A DNA stretch of 64,000 nucleotides, from the NCBI RefSeq assembly GCF_013372165.1, contig NZ_CP053828.1, positions 1,550,001 to 1,614,000 of the forward strand, read 5' to 3'. The DNA is from Campylobacter hyointestinalis subsp. lawsonii. Lineage in GTDB: Bacteria > Campylobacterota > Campylobacteria > Campylobacterales > Campylobacteraceae. Shown one piece after another: positions 48,812 through 58,431 of the stretch. The notes below the pieces were generated by a model, which was given only the letters and a program-made list of their open reading frames with translations, did no database searches and was not told the origin of the DNA. The stretch's first letter is position 1. Every line of letters begins with the position of its first letter. The translations under genes and the position numbers were made by a program.

Positions 48812-51800
48812 ATTTCATCTCCGTCTATTTTATTTAGTAAATCAGTTCTTATCTCTTTTAGTCTTGATATCAAATGGCTATTTTTATCTTTGCTATTGTA
48901 AATATCTGCTATCAAATTCTTAGACTCATCTAGCAACGGCTCAGAATATCTAGTGGCAAATTCTTCATGGGTTTTGAAGTATTTTTCAAATTCAAAATCC
49001 GTTTTCTCAGCGCTATTTAAATTTCTATCTTTAAATAATAATTTATATATAGAAGCTATCTCAAATGCATAAAATAAACATAAATCGCTTTTTAAATTTA
49101 AAGATTGAGCGATTTTAAACTCAAAATTATTCATAAAAGGCAAGATCTCATCTTCTCTCATAGGTTCTGATATTAGATTTCCTTGGATATTGTCAAATCC
49201 TATGCTTGAGACGATTTTATATATTCGTTCGTCACTTACGCCTTTGACTACTGGAGTCTTACCAAACGCCTTACAAACGCTATATATATTTTGCAATACT
49301 TCTATATTTGCACTATCTTCTAAGATCTCTAGCGCATAATCTTTATTTATCTTATAAATATCTGCCTCAATATATTTCATCGTTTTAATAAAAGCCGTAT
49401 CTAAACCAAAATCATCAAATACCAAATTTATCCCTAGATCTTTATATTTAAAAATCCCATCAAAAGTAGCGCTTGTAGATAGCGGCACATCAGTAACTTC
49501 GATCTCTAAAAGATGACAAATATCACCATACTCACTACATAACTTTTTAAATTTATCAAAAAATAGCGGATCTCTTAGCTGTTTAAGAGGTATATTAACA
49601 CTGATATTAGTATGTTTGAGTTTTTTTATGGTTGAAAGTGCAAATTTTATAACCCAAATACTAAAATCTGTTATCCATTCTTTATGTTTTAAAACATGTA
49701 AAAAATCAAGCGGTAGCATAATACCTTTTTGCGGATGTTTCCATCTAATCAAAGCTTCAAAGCTTACTATTTTTTTATCTTTCGTATTTACTACTGGTTG
49801 ATACATCAAGATAAACTCATCGTGACTAAACTCATTATTTGACAAAATCATCTGGTTATAATAATCAAACAAAAAGTCTTTATCTTCATCAAAGATATAA
49901 AATCTATTTTTACCAAAATATTTTGCTTTATACATAGCCCAATCAGCTTGTTTTACAAGACCGCTTGTGTCTATATCTTCTTTTTGCGGATACAAAGTAG
50001 CACCGATGCTTACTCCAATTTTTATATTTATATCATTTATGATTATATCATCATTTACAGAGTTTAGTATATCATCAAATATAGTTTTTAAATTCTCTAT
50101 ATCATTTACATCTTTTATCAATGCTACAAACTCGTCTTTACCAAATCTAGCCAAAAGATTTTCTTTTAAAACTTCTTTTATACGAGATGAAACCTTGATC
50201 AAAACAGCGTCGCTGATATTGTGTCCGTATGTATCATTTGCTTGTTTAAAACCGTCTAAATCAAAATAAACCAAACCTAGCTTTTTATTATTTTCTTTGG
50301 ATTCTTTCATAAATTTAGATAGTTTTTCTAAAACAAAAAATTTATTTGGAAGCTTTGTTAAAGGGTCAAAATGTGCTATTTGTTCAAATCTGACTTCATT
50401 TTTCTTAGACTGAGTTATATCTGAAAATATACCTACGTAGTTTTGCACTTCGCCATCGTCATTTTTCACAGAGCTTATGGTAAGCATCTCAAGATATACT
50501 TCTCCATTTTTACGTCTATTCCAAATTTCACCACGCCAAAAGCCAAATTCTTTCATATTTTTCCACATATCCGCATAAAAATCTACACTATATCTATTTG
50601 ATGATAAAATATTTTGATTTTTTCCTATTACTTCTTCTTTAGAATAACCAGTTATTTGTGTAAATGCGTCATTTACGTCAAGTATATTTGCATACATATC
50701 AGTAATGGTTATGGCTTCCTTAGAGTATGAGAATATGTTTGCTATAAGCTTTAGCTGAGATTCTGTTTTTATTTGCTTACTTATATCTTCTATGGTACCG
50801 CATATATTTCCAATATCTTGATGAGAATTTAGCCTTTTGCCTTTTATTGCCATCCAGATTATTCTCTCATCTTTTGATATAAATCTTATCTCTAGATATA
50901 GATTATCTATATCTCCGTTTATACATTTTGTCTGCATTTTGTAGAATTTATCTATATCATTTTGATGGATAATCTTTGCAAGAGTTTCAAATTTTATCAT
51001 TCCTAGCTCTTCTTGTTTGTATTCAAGAAGATCAAAAAAGTTATTTGAAAAGTGATAAGTTTGACTTTTGCAGTCATATTCAAAAGATATGGCAGATGAC
51101 GCCCATAATAAATTTTGGTATTTATTGATCTTTTCTTTATACGTATCTTCTAATGCTTTTTGGCGACTATTTTTAAACATAAATAAAGTAACTATGATGC
51201 CATCAAAACTATCTTTTGAAATTTTAATATATACTTTAAACCATTCATATTTTTTACTCTTAAGAAATATCCTACAAGGTCTTTCAAACTCGCCATTAGA
51301 CTCATGGTATGTTCCAAAAAGCTTGACTTTATGATTTATATCTCTTAATATAGGGATAATATCTTCTTCGTGAATGATGCTTTTAAACCCAAAATCATTG
51401 AAAATCATATCTTCTACATTATATCCAAGTATTTCAGATACGTTGTTTGAAATTTGCACGACTTTCCAAATCTCATCTAATTTAAACGAAACTATAAGCA
51501 CAGGACTAAGCCCTAAAAGCTGTTTTTCTTTTCTAAGATTATCTATTTTTAGTTGATGCTCTGTGACGTCCCAGATTATCATAAAGTAAAAGCTGTTTAA
51601 ATTCGTAATTATAGGCGTCGTGCTGATACGAACTTTTCTAAGATCTCCATTTGCCATTTTATGAGTACAAAGAATATTGCCACTATCATAAAGAGAATTT
51701 GCTTGAACGTGTGCGTATTTGTATGGATTGCAAGCTTGTAACTTATAAAAACTCATCGAAAGAAGATGAGTTTTATCATATCCGTAAAACTCAACAGCGG

Positions 51801-52878
51801 CGCTACTTGCATCTATGATCTGAGCCGTTTTAGCATCTATAAACAAGATATTTATACTGCTTTTTTGAAATATCAGCGCATACTGCTCTTTATAGTCCCT
51901 AAGATCATTTATAGCGATGAGTTCTTGCAGATAAATATCCATCATATTTTCTTGCACATCTTTAAAAGCACCACTAAGTTCGGATTGATAAAACTCACCT
52001 ATCTTGAGCTTCTCAAGCACCTCTTTTAAATTTTTTATCTGCTTTACAAAACCTTCTCTTATAAAAAGAAAATTATCAAAAGCCAAAAGCACAAAAAGCA
52101 CTAGAGCGATCAATGCCAAACTAAAAAATGCAAGATTTTCTTTAAAAATGTCCAAAAACGGCTTTTTAGAAACGATACCGATATTTAATATATCGTTAAA
52201 ATTAACGTAGTAAAAACTAGCACCGCTCTCTCCATTAAATGAAATACCACAATTATCATTGCTTTTAAGATCATTTTTTAAGCTAAGCATATCATAGATA
52301 TTTTCACCATTTCCATCTGATAGAAGAAAACCTGATGAATCTATAAAAAAAGTATCATTAGCAATTGATAAAGAATGCACCATTTTTGAGATATCTACTT
52401 GTGCTAAGATCTTTGTATCTTCATAGCTTGGTATAGTCATAAATACAGTAGCGTTGCCGTCATTATCAAATATAAATTTTGATACAAAAACACCATTTTC
52501 TATAAATTTTCTTTTTTTATCAAAAATCAAAAAGCTATCTAGGCTTTGTTCTGGATCGCCGTAAGTTTGTATTATTTTTAAATCTCTATCTAAAATATAA
52601 ACGGCTTTTAAAAACATATGTGAATCTACGATCTGTTTAAATTTAGTAGTAGATATTTTTGAATCTTTTAGCAAAGAAAGATCATGATTTATAAAGTCTA
52701 TTTTATTTATTATATTTGACATATAGTATAAATTTAACGTTTTTAGGTTGCTTTCTATCTTGTCAATTTTGATAGAAAATATAAAAACAATGAGAGAAAT
52801 GATAGAGACAATAGATAAAATAGATATTAGGTAGGCTCGTTTAATAAGCCCATAAGAAAGCAGATCGCTACTAGACAT
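48808..52878 (-). CDS. Large membrane sensor with Cache, PAS, GGDEF and EAL domains (degenerate motifs)
   Basis: The 1356-residue protein has two membrane helices (about 14-36 and 251-272) around a periplasmic Cache-type sensor region, four PAS-like domains (about 335-440, 450-570, 585-700, 706-825), a GGDEF domain (835-1000) and an EAL domain (1020-1245). The GGDEF active site reads RFGKDEF; FDLDGFKQANDTYGH is intact. The EAL motif itself is kept (FEALIRW), as is DDFG, but KID reads KIN and the catalytic EGVET reads KGVSD. It is probably a sensor or binding protein with reduced or no EAL catalysis. The ATG at 52878 has TTAGGGG; it lies next to tRNA-Sec and is coupled to hisZ. Confidence 0.88.
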   Translation of the reverse strand: MSSSDLLSYGLIKRAYLISILSIVSIISLIVFIFSIKIDKIESNLKTLNLYYMSNIINKIDFINHDLSLLKDSKISTTKFKQIVDSHMFLKAVYILDRDLKIIQTYGDPEQSLDSFLIFDKKRKFIENGVFVSKFIFDNDGNATVFMTIPSYEDTKILAQVDISKMVHSLSIANDTFFIDSSGFLLSDGNGENIYDMLSLKNDLKSNDNCGISFNGESGASFYYVNFNDILNIGIVSKKPFLDIFKENLAFFSLALIALVLFVLLAFDNFLFIREGFVKQIKNLKEVLEKLKIGEFYQSELSGAFKDVQENMMDIYLQELIAINDLRDYKEQYALIFQKSSINILFIDAKTAQIIDASSAAVEFYGYDKTHLLSMSFYKLQACNPYKYAHVQANSLYDSGNILCTHKMANGDLRKVRISTTPIITNLNSFYFMIIWDVTEHQLKIDNLRKEKQLLGLSPVLIVSFKLDEIWKVVQISNNVSEILGYNVEDMIFNDFGFKSIIHEEDIIPILRDINHKVKLFGTYHESNGEFERPCRIFLKSKKYEWFKVYIKISKDSFDGIIVTLFMFKNSRQKALEDTYKEKINKYQNLLWASSAISFEYDCKSQTYHFSNNFFDLLEYKQEELGMIKFETLAKIIHQNDIDKFYKMQTKCINGDIDNLYLEIRFISKDERIIWMAIKGKRLNSHQDIGNICGTIEDISKQIKTESQLKLIANIFSYSKEAITITDMYANILDVNDAFTQITGYSKEEVIGKNQNILSSNRYSVDFYADMWKNMKEFGFWRGEIWNRRKNGEVYLEMLTISSVKNDDGEVQNYVGIFSDITQSKKNEVRFEQIAHFDPLTKLPNKFFVLEKLSKFMKESKENNKKLGLVYFDLDGFKQANDTYGHNISDAVLIKVSSRIKEVLKENLLARFGKDEFVALIKDVNDIENLKTIFDDILNSVNDDIIINDINIKIGVSIGATLYPQKEDIDTSGLVKQADWAMYKAKYFGKNRFYIFDEDKDFLFDYYNQMILSNNEFSHDEFILMYQPVVNTKDKKIVSFEALIRWKHPQKGIMLPLDFLHVLKHKEWITDFSIWVIKFALSTIKKLKHTNISVNIPLKQLRDPLFFDKFKKLCSEYGDICHLLEIEVTDVPLSTSATFDGIFKYKDLGINLVFDDFGLDTAFIKTMKYIEADIYKINKDYALEILEDSANIEVLQNIYSVCKAFGKTPVVKGVSDERIYKIVSSIGFDNIQGNLISEPMREDEILPFMNNFEFKIAQSLNLKSDLCLFYAFEIASIYKLLFKDRNLNSAEKTDFEFEKYFKTHEEFATRYSEPLLDESKNLIADIYNSKDKNSHLISRLKEIRTDLLNKIDGDEI

Positions 52879-52901
52879 GAACCCCTAACAAATAAGAAAT
52901 T

Positions 52902-52999
52902 TGGCGAGAGAGTGAGTGAATCGAACACCCCACGAAACGGTCAACCGCCCCGTCACAGGATTTGAAGTCCTAGAACGCCACCAGGTCGTTTTACTCTCC
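52902..52999 (-). tRNA. selC: tRNA-Sec (anticodon TCA)
   Basis: This 98-nt gene has the features of selenocysteine tRNA: anticodon loop CTTCAAA with TCA, a long variable arm, a long D stem, a T arm GGGTG-TTCGATT-CACTC and an encoded GCCA end. It would read UGA codons in selenoproteins such as formate dehydrogenase. The acceptor stem is unusual: G1 pairs with C at 52906, then the U at 52907 is unpaired, and bases 2-7 (GAGAGT) pair with ACTCTC. Without that extra base the stem would be perfect. I see no other selenocysteine gene in the window. Confidence 0.93.
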
Positions 53000-53122
53000 A
53001 TAATCTTGGGATTTTAGCAAATTTTTTATAAATTCAAGTTGAATACAGGCCAATATAAAAAATAATAAATTTTAAGTTAAAAATAAAAATATATGGTATG
53101 CCGCACATAAAGTCGTAGATAT

Positions 53123-55591
53123 CTACTCTTTTTTAAGATTTGCAAAATAAAAAGATATGATCAAAGATGGCAGTAATAATAAAGCGCCACCAAGCATCAT
53201 AAACATAACAAGATCTGTTAAAAATCCAAAATAAATAGTAGGCCAAAAGTTGCTAAAACACATAACGCTAAAGCCCAAAAATATCGCAAACGAAGTATAT
53301 TGCATCGCATATCCTATACTTGTGTGAGCTGCTTTTATAGCACTTAGTCTATCTTTTGTCCTTAGCTCTATCTTGTATCTATGAACATAGTGTATGATAT
53401 CATCAACGCCGATACCAAGACTAATGGCAGCTATCGTTATACTCATAATATCAAGTGGAATTCCAGCTATTCCCATGACGCCAAAAACAGCACAAAGTGG
53501 GATTAAATTTGAAACTATACCGATAAGAGAGAGTTTTACGCTTTTAAATATAAATACAAAAATCAAAAATAGTGCTAAAACAGCAAAGCCAAAAGTGCTA
53601 GTTTGTGAGGTTATAAGACTTTGAAGCATATTATTATAAAGCACCATAACGCCATGCACGCTTACTTCTACGTTATCATCTTTCAACAAAAGAGCAAGAC
53701 TATTTTGAAGTGTCTTTATGAACTCGTCTCGCCTAAGATCTTTGCTGCTATCTATTGTCCTAGCTATAAAATGCACTTCGTTATCTTGTATGCTAATATA
53801 TGGAGTAAGAAGTATCTGCTTATACTGCTCAGGTAGGCCGTTATATAATAATGCAAGGCTTAAAGAGTCTAGTTCTTCGCCTTTATTTAGACCTTTTGCG
53901 ACTTCTAGTAAAGTCCCTAAAGAGCTAACATTTCCTATAAATTTATAATTTTGCAAGAAGCGATCTACTTTTTTTACTATATCCATTTTATACACAGAAA
54001 ACCAGTACTGATGATCGTTTTCTTTGAGCTTAAATTCACTCTCGAAATCATCAAACGCATCTTCTTTAGAATCTCCACTTTGGTTTGTGGTTTGGTCTTT
54101 AAATTTGATTATGATATCAATAGGCACTGTTCCACCAAGCTTTGTGTCGATGACTTGCATACCTTTATAAATTTCTGTATCTTCTTTAAAATAACCTATA
54201 AAACTATTTTCAATTTTTATCTTAGATATACCATAAAGTCCAAAAATAAGCAACAAAATACTAAATATATAGATAGTTTTTCTATTTTTTATAGCAAAAT
54301 TTGCACACCAAAGTGTGAGTTTAAAACTATTTTCAAAGTTGCATTTAGGATCTTTTTTAGATAGTAGCACCGTACTTGAGCCAAACACCACAAAAGCCAC
54401 TATCAGCGAAACGCTTACGCCAACGCTCATCATTATTCCTAGCATTATTATAGGCTTGATATCGCTAAAGCATAAAGATACAAAACCAATAACAGTCGTA
54501 AATACGGCAAAAAAGCAAGGATTTGCGCGCGATCTCAAAGCTAGATAAACAAGTCTTTTTTGAGAATAATTTGGATGACGCAGATACAGCTCTCTATAGC
54601 CTGTAATCAAATGTATAACAACTGAAATCGTGATAATTAGCTGTAAAGCTATATAATTTGAACTTATGACTGTTATCTCAAACTTAAGCAGACCAAAAAG
54701 TCCGCTAGCTAAGATGGTGCTCACAAAACAGACCAAAACCGGGATCATAACAAACCTCATCTGTCTAAAGAACAGCCACAAACATAGCATCAAAAGTAAA
54801 AGAGCTGCTACTCCATATGTATAAAGATCGTTTTTGACATAGCTTATCATATCATCGGCGATCATATTTATACCACCTAAAAATAGTCTTTCATCGCCTC
54901 TATTTTCAGCTAAAATAGCTCTAATATCTTCTATATTTTTATGCTCTTTTATACGAATTTCATCGCGGTATTTTTTAAATTCCTTATTTAAATTTAAAAG
55001 CTCTATTTTTTCAAATTTATTTATAGTAGAGTTTGCCTCTTTTTCTTTTAGATATTCTCTTTTTTGCAAAAACTCATCGTATTTTTCATCTTCGTATAAA
55101 TTTATAACTATAGCAGTAGTTTTAAAATCGCTACTTACGAGATTATTTTTATAAAGAGGACTATTTAAAAACTCAAATTTTGCAGCGTCTTGATTTATGT
55201 CTTCGTCTTTAAGGGTTGGGATATGTTTTATCAGATCGCTTAGAGGTATATCTTTGTTCTGCAAAAGCGGAGCATTTAATATAGAAAAAACACTTTTCAC
55301 AGAGCTTAAATTTAAAAGCTGATTTGAAATTTTATCTATTTTAGCAAGTGTTTTTTGGGATAACAAATCATCTTTGGGGGTATAAGCGATGACTAAAAAA
55401 TTTGGACTTTTATAACGTTTTGATATATCTCTCCAGATAGAAAGCTCCTTGTCGTTGTCTAAAAGAAGAGTTTGGGTAGAAGCGTCGATTTCTAGCTTTA
55501 AACTAAAAAATCCAAAAACGACCGATAAAACAATGCTTAAAAACAGCACTGTTTTGGGAAATTCTACTATAAATTTGAAAATATTTTTCAT
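53123..55591 (-). CDS. RND/MMPL-family lipid or hydrophobe transporter
   Basis: The 822-residue inner-membrane protein has the RND layout: one N-terminal helix, a large periplasmic loop, a five-to-six-helix block with an SSD-like region, and a second repeat of the same plan (GIGVDDIIHYVHRY marks the second block). It resembles the HpnN/MMPL branch rather than drug pumps. It follows mlaC and mlaA in the same direction, so it probably moves phospholipids or related hydrophobic molecules. No MlaF, MlaE, MlaD or MlaB genes are seen, which suggests this protein replaces the ABC part. Confidence 0.82.
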   Translation of the reverse strand: MKNIFKFIVEFPKTVLFLSIVLSVVFGFFSLKLEIDASTQTLLLDNDKELSIWRDISKRYKSPNFLVIAYTPKDDLLSQKTLAKIDKISNQLLNLSSVKSVFSILNAPLLQNKDIPLSDLIKHIPTLKDEDINQDAAKFEFLNSPLYKNNLVSSDFKTTAIVINLYEDEKYDEFLQKREYLKEKEANSTINKFEKIELLNLNKEFKKYRDEIRIKEHKNIEDIRAILAENRGDERLFLGGINMIADDMISYVKNDLYTYGVAALLLLMLCLWLFFRQMRFVMIPVLVCFVSTILASGLFGLLKFEITVISSNYIALQLIITISVVIHLITGYRELYLRHPNYSQKRLVYLALRSRANPCFFAVFTTVIGFVSLCFSDIKPIIMLGIMMSVGVSVSLIVAFVVFGSSTVLLSKKDPKCNFENSFKLTLWCANFAIKNRKTIYIFSILLLIFGLYGISKIKIENSFIGYFKEDTEIYKGMQVIDTKLGGTVPIDIIIKFKDQTTNQSGDSKEDAFDDFESEFKLKENDHQYWFSVYKMDIVKKVDRFLQNYKFIGNVSSLGTLLEVAKGLNKGEELDSLSLALLYNGLPEQYKQILLTPYISIQDNEVHFIARTIDSSKDLRRDEFIKTLQNSLALLLKDDNVEVSVHGVMVLYNNMLQSLITSQTSTFGFAVLALFLIFVFIFKSVKLSLIGIVSNLIPLCAVFGVMGIAGIPLDIMSITIAAISLGIGVDDIIHYVHRYKIELRTKDRLSAIKAAHTSIGYAMQYTSFAIFLGFSVMCFSNFWPTIYFGFLTDLVMFMMLGGALLLLPSLIISFYFANLKKE

Positions 55592-55594
55592 ATA

Positions 55595-56191
55595 TTATTT
55601 TTTTGCTGTTTGATTATCTGGCAAATTTGTGGTATCTAGTCTTTTTAGTATCTGATCAAAGCTTAAATTTCCGCTTAAATTATTGAATTGAGTTCTGTAT
55701 GTTTGGATAATGCTAACGCCTAATATATCGACATCATATATCAAAAAATCATCTTCGTTTGCTTTATAAAATTTAAAAATTATCTTATAGATAGTTCCAT
55801 CATTTAGAATTTGAGTATCTAAAAAATAACGATTTGGATTTGGTCTTTGAGAACCTATTATTTCTATGTTCTGATCTGTATAGAATACAAGTTTATCAGT
55901 AAAAGACTTTTTAAGTCTTCTCTCAAAAGCCTCTGAAAACCTAGTTTTTTCATCGTCATTTAAACTATCGTAATGTTTTGAAAGTGCTAGCTTTGCCATG
56001 AGCTTGTAGTCGAAATATGAGTCAAACATCTCAAATAATTTTTGTGATTTTTTATCATTATCCAAAGATTTATCTCTTAGTATAGAAAGAGTTTTATCAA
56101 GATCTGTTTTCATCGTTTGATCTATCTGATTGATATTTAAAGCAAAACAAAAGCTAACGCTTATAATAAAAATAAATATAATTTTTTTCAA
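55595..56191 (-). CDS. mlaC: MlaC-type periplasmic phospholipid-binding protein
   Basis: MlaC carries phospholipids across the periplasm. The 198-residue protein has a signal peptide (KKIIFIFIISVSFCFA) and the Tol-tol-Ttg2 domain: FEMFDSYFDYKLMAKLALSKHY and FSEAFERRLKKSFTDKL are typical. The start seems to be TTG at 56191, nine bases after AAAGGA; the nearby ATG is out of frame. It lies between mlaA and the RND gene with spacers of only three bases. Confidence 0.88.
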   Translation of the reverse strand: MKKIIFIFIISVSFCFALNINQIDQTMKTDLDKTLSILRDKSLDNDKKSQKLFEMFDSYFDYKLMAKLALSKHYDSLNDDEKTRFSEAFERRLKKSFTDKLVFYTDQNIEIIGSQRPNPNRYFLDTQILNDGTIYKIIFKFYKANEDDFLIYDVDILGVSIIQTYRTQFNNLSGNLSFDQILKRLDTTNLPDNQTAKK

Positions 56192-56194
56192 TTT

Positions 56195-56902
56195 TCATTC
56201 CTTTATTAGTGCATTTCTATGTTGTTCATAGGCGTTTTTGATAAACGGATACAGGTCTATAGCATCGCTTGTTAAATTTATATATCTATTTGGATCTAGA
56301 GATTCTTCATTTATTTTCATAAAGACTGACGTGCTAAAGTTTATAAATTTACTATCTTTTGCCCACCAAACATTCATATAACTAATAGGATTTGCAAAAT
56401 AATCACCACCTAGTCCAAACATATCTCTTAAATTTGATTGTCCAAGTACTGGCAAAACTACTGGAAATCCACTTCCCATACCCCAGTATCCAAGCGTTTG
56501 ACCAAAATCCTCATCGTGCTTTCTAATCCCATAAACATTTGTAGCTACGTCACTAATACCTGCAAAACCGACTATAGTATTTGCTACAAATCTTAGAGTT
56601 TCATCGCCGGCGTTTTTAAATTTAAATTGTAAAAGATTATTTATAAGTCTTATGGGATACAAAATATTATAAAAAAAGTTGCTAATAGCAGTTTGTCCCT
56701 CATCTGGCATAACATAGTCATAACCTCTAAATACAGGTATAAATAGATTTTTATAAAGTACATCATTGATATCTGTCATAACTCTATTGTAGCCGCTAAG
56801 CGGATCAAAGTCGCTTTGTTCTTGATACTCGCTCTCAAACGATGATATGTCACTAGCAAACAAACTGCTTATAAAGATTAAAATAATAATAGATAATTTC
56901 AT
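56195..56902 (-). CDS. mlaA: MlaA/VacJ-family outer-membrane lipid protein, without lipobox
   Basis: MlaA sits in the outer membrane and removes misplaced phospholipids from its outer leaflet. The 235-residue product has the family motifs DPLSGYNRVMTDINDVLY, NFFYNILYPIRLINNLLQ and GFAGISDVATNVYGIRKHDEDFGQTLGYWG. Its signal sequence (MKLSIIILIFISSLFASDI) has no lipobox cysteine, unlike the E. coli lipoprotein. It is the first gene of mlaA-mlaC-RND; the ATG at 56902 follows AGGAACAG. Confidence 0.9.
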   Translation of the reverse strand: MKLSIIILIFISSLFASDISSFESEYQEQSDFDPLSGYNRVMTDINDVLYKNLFIPVFRGYDYVMPDEGQTAISNFFYNILYPIRLINNLLQFKFKNAGDETLRFVANTIVGFAGISDVATNVYGIRKHDEDFGQTLGYWGMGSGFPVVLPVLGQSNLRDMFGLGGDYFANPISYMNVWWAKDSKFINFSTSVFMKINEESLDPNRYINLTSDAIDLYPFIKNAYEQHRNALIKE

Positions 56903-56941
56903 CTGTTCCTAACTAATTTTTTTAAATTTGCGATTCTACTA

Positions 56942-56958
56942 AATATAAGCTTTATATT
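56942..56958. promoter_or_regulatory. Imperfect palindrome between mlaA and modE
   Basis: AATATAAGCTTTATATT is a 17-base inverted repeat with one mismatch, 112 bases before the modE start. It resembles the AT-rich palindrome before modA and could be a ModE site, but such sequences are common in AT-rich DNA. Confidence 0.25.
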
Positions 56959-57069
56959 TTATAAATACACCCAAACAAAAACCGGCATATAAAATTTAAA
57001 AAATATTTATTATTAAAATATAAAATCTATAGATTAAATATATTTTTTACATATAATTTGGAGGAATTG

Positions 57070-57858
57070 ATGAAAGCTGATATCAACCTAGCACTATTTT
57101 TAGAAGGCGACACTGCATTATTAGCAAAACATATCAAACTTTTAAAAGCGATAGATAAAACAAAAAGCATAACAAAAGCAGCTAAAGAAGAGGATATTTC
57201 ATATAAAAATGCTTGGGATAGTTTAGATCTTTTAAATAATAAATCAAAATTTCCTCTGATAGTACGAGCAAATGGAAATAGAAAAAATAGCGGTAGCGAA
57301 CTAAGCGATTATGCTAAAAAATTAATAAAAACTTATGATGCCATACTAAAAGCACAAAAAGCATTTTTAGATGAGATCTGCAAAGATGAAGATATAAACG
57401 AAAATACTATAATGCAGCTTGCAAAAATGAATATAAAACTAAGTGCTAGAAATCAACTTTTAGTAACTATAACAGACATAAAAACAGGCGCGGTAAACTC
57501 ACAGATCACAGCAAAGCTAAGTAGTGGCGAAACACTAAAAGCCAACATTACTGTAGAAAGTCAGCAAAATCTAGGACTAAGCGTTGGAAAAGAAGTGCTA
57601 TTTTTGTTTAAAGCTCCAAGCGTTATACTCTCAAAAGATGAGCTTGATAGCGCGCAAATATCTGCTGAAAATCAACTAAAAGGTAAAGTCTTAGAAGCGA
57701 AGCTAGGTAGCGTAAATGCAGAAATTTGTGTACAGATCGGACAACATCAAAAGATAGTATCTATCATCACAAATAGATCAGCTGCAGATATGGGGATAAG
57801 CGTTGGAGATAACATTACTGCGATGATAAAGGCTAATGATATTTTAGTTGGGGCGTAA
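57070..57858 (+). CDS. modE: Molybdate-responsive regulator ModE
   Basis: ModE binds molybdate and represses uptake genes in the cytoplasm. The 262-residue protein has a winged helix-turn-helix (KAIDKTKSITKAAKEEDISY and NAWDSLDLLNN), matching the E. coli ModE pattern, and two Mop/TOBE domains (about 122-190 and 195-262: SARNQLLVTITDIKTGAVN and GKVLEAKLGSVNAEICVQIG). The TTG at 57058 is in frame, but the ATG at 57070 follows GGAGGAAT directly. It opens the plus-strand molybdate region. A repressor role is inferred from the family. Confidence 0.9.
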   Translation: MKADINLALFLEGDTALLAKHIKLLKAIDKTKSITKAAKEEDISYKNAWDSLDLLNNKSKFPLIVRANGNRKNSGSELSDYAKKLIKTYDAILKAQKAFLDEICKDEDINENTIMQLAKMNIKLSARNQLLVTITDIKTGAVNSQITAKLSSGETLKANITVESQQNLGLSVGKEVLFLFKAPSVILSKDELDSAQISAENQLKGKVLEAKLGSVNAEICVQIGQHQKIVSIITNRSAADMGISVGDNITAMIKANDILVGA

Positions 57859-57898
57859 AAATTTTTCTAAATATAAAATTATAATTTAAATTTTATGA

Positions 57899-57904
57899 TA
57901 TAAT
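57899..57904 (+). promoter_or_regulatory. Extended -10 element for the di-Mop gene
   Basis: ATGATATAAT, with TGA before the consensus TATAAT, lies 27 bases before the ATG at 57932. The gene can thus be transcribed apart from modE. Confidence 0.5.
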
Positions 57905-57931
57905 TGCAATCAATTTTACAAGGAGTAAAGT

Positions 57932-58366
57932 ATGCAATTAAGTGCTAGAAACCAACTTTTAGTTGAGATTTCAGAAGTCAAAAGAGGCGCAGTAAATTCA
58001 GAAATTATAGCCAAACTTGATGAAGGTGAAAAATTAAGAGCTATCATCACAGAACAAAGCGAAGAAGCGCTAGGTTTAACAGTCAATAAAAAAGTTCTTT
58101 TTATATTTAAAGCTTCTAGCGTAATACTTGGAAAAGTATCTAATGAAAAAGATCTACTTATATCTGCAGCTAACAAAATAAAAGGCAAGGTTTGCGACAT
58201 CAAACTTGGTGCTGTTAATGCAGAAGTCATTATCCAAACAAGATCAAACCACAAGATATCAAGTATCATCACAAATGAATCAGTCAAGAATTTAGATATA
58301 AAAATAGGAGATGAGGTTTTGGCTCTAATAAAAGCTAGTAACATCATTATCGGCGTTAATAAATAG
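57932..58366 (+). CDS. Di-Mop molybdate-binding protein
   Basis: The 144-residue protein consists of two Mop/TOBE domains (residues 2-68 and 75-140), each beginning with a pattern like SARNQLLVEISEVKRGAVNSEI and KIKGKVCDIKLGAVNAEV. It has no DNA-binding part and is clearly similar to the C-terminal half of the ModE encoded upstream. Such molbindins store or buffer molybdate in the cytoplasm. AAGGAG lies upstream of the ATG. A tandem origin from modE by partial duplication is likely. Confidence 0.85.
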   Translation: MQLSARNQLLVEISEVKRGAVNSEIIAKLDEGEKLRAIITEQSEEALGLTVNKKVLFIFKASSVILGKVSNEKDLLISAANKIKGKVCDIKLGAVNAEVIIQTRSNHKISSIITNESVKNLDIKIGDEVLALIKASNIIIGVNK

Positions 58367-58375
58367 GCGTTGTGA

Positions 58376-58400
58376 GTAAGTAAGCTTTTTGCTTATTTGC
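58376..58400 (+). other. Hairpin between the di-Mop gene and modA
   Basis: GTAAGTAAGC-TTTTT-GCTTATTTGC forms a ten-pair stem with two G-T pairs, right after the di-Mop stop. No T run follows; it may act as a weak terminator or a leader structure. It does not resemble the Moco riboswitch motif. Confidence 0.45.
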
Positions 58401-58431
58401 CACCTACTTTGATGGCTTATATAAAATATAA

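Noticed and set aside
53394-54548. Plus-strand open frames within the RND transporter gene
   Set aside because: Antisense shadows of a continuous 822-codon membrane protein.
58376-58400. Molybdenum cofactor riboswitch before modA
   Set aside because: Only a simple hairpin is present; the multi-stem Moco motif is not visible.
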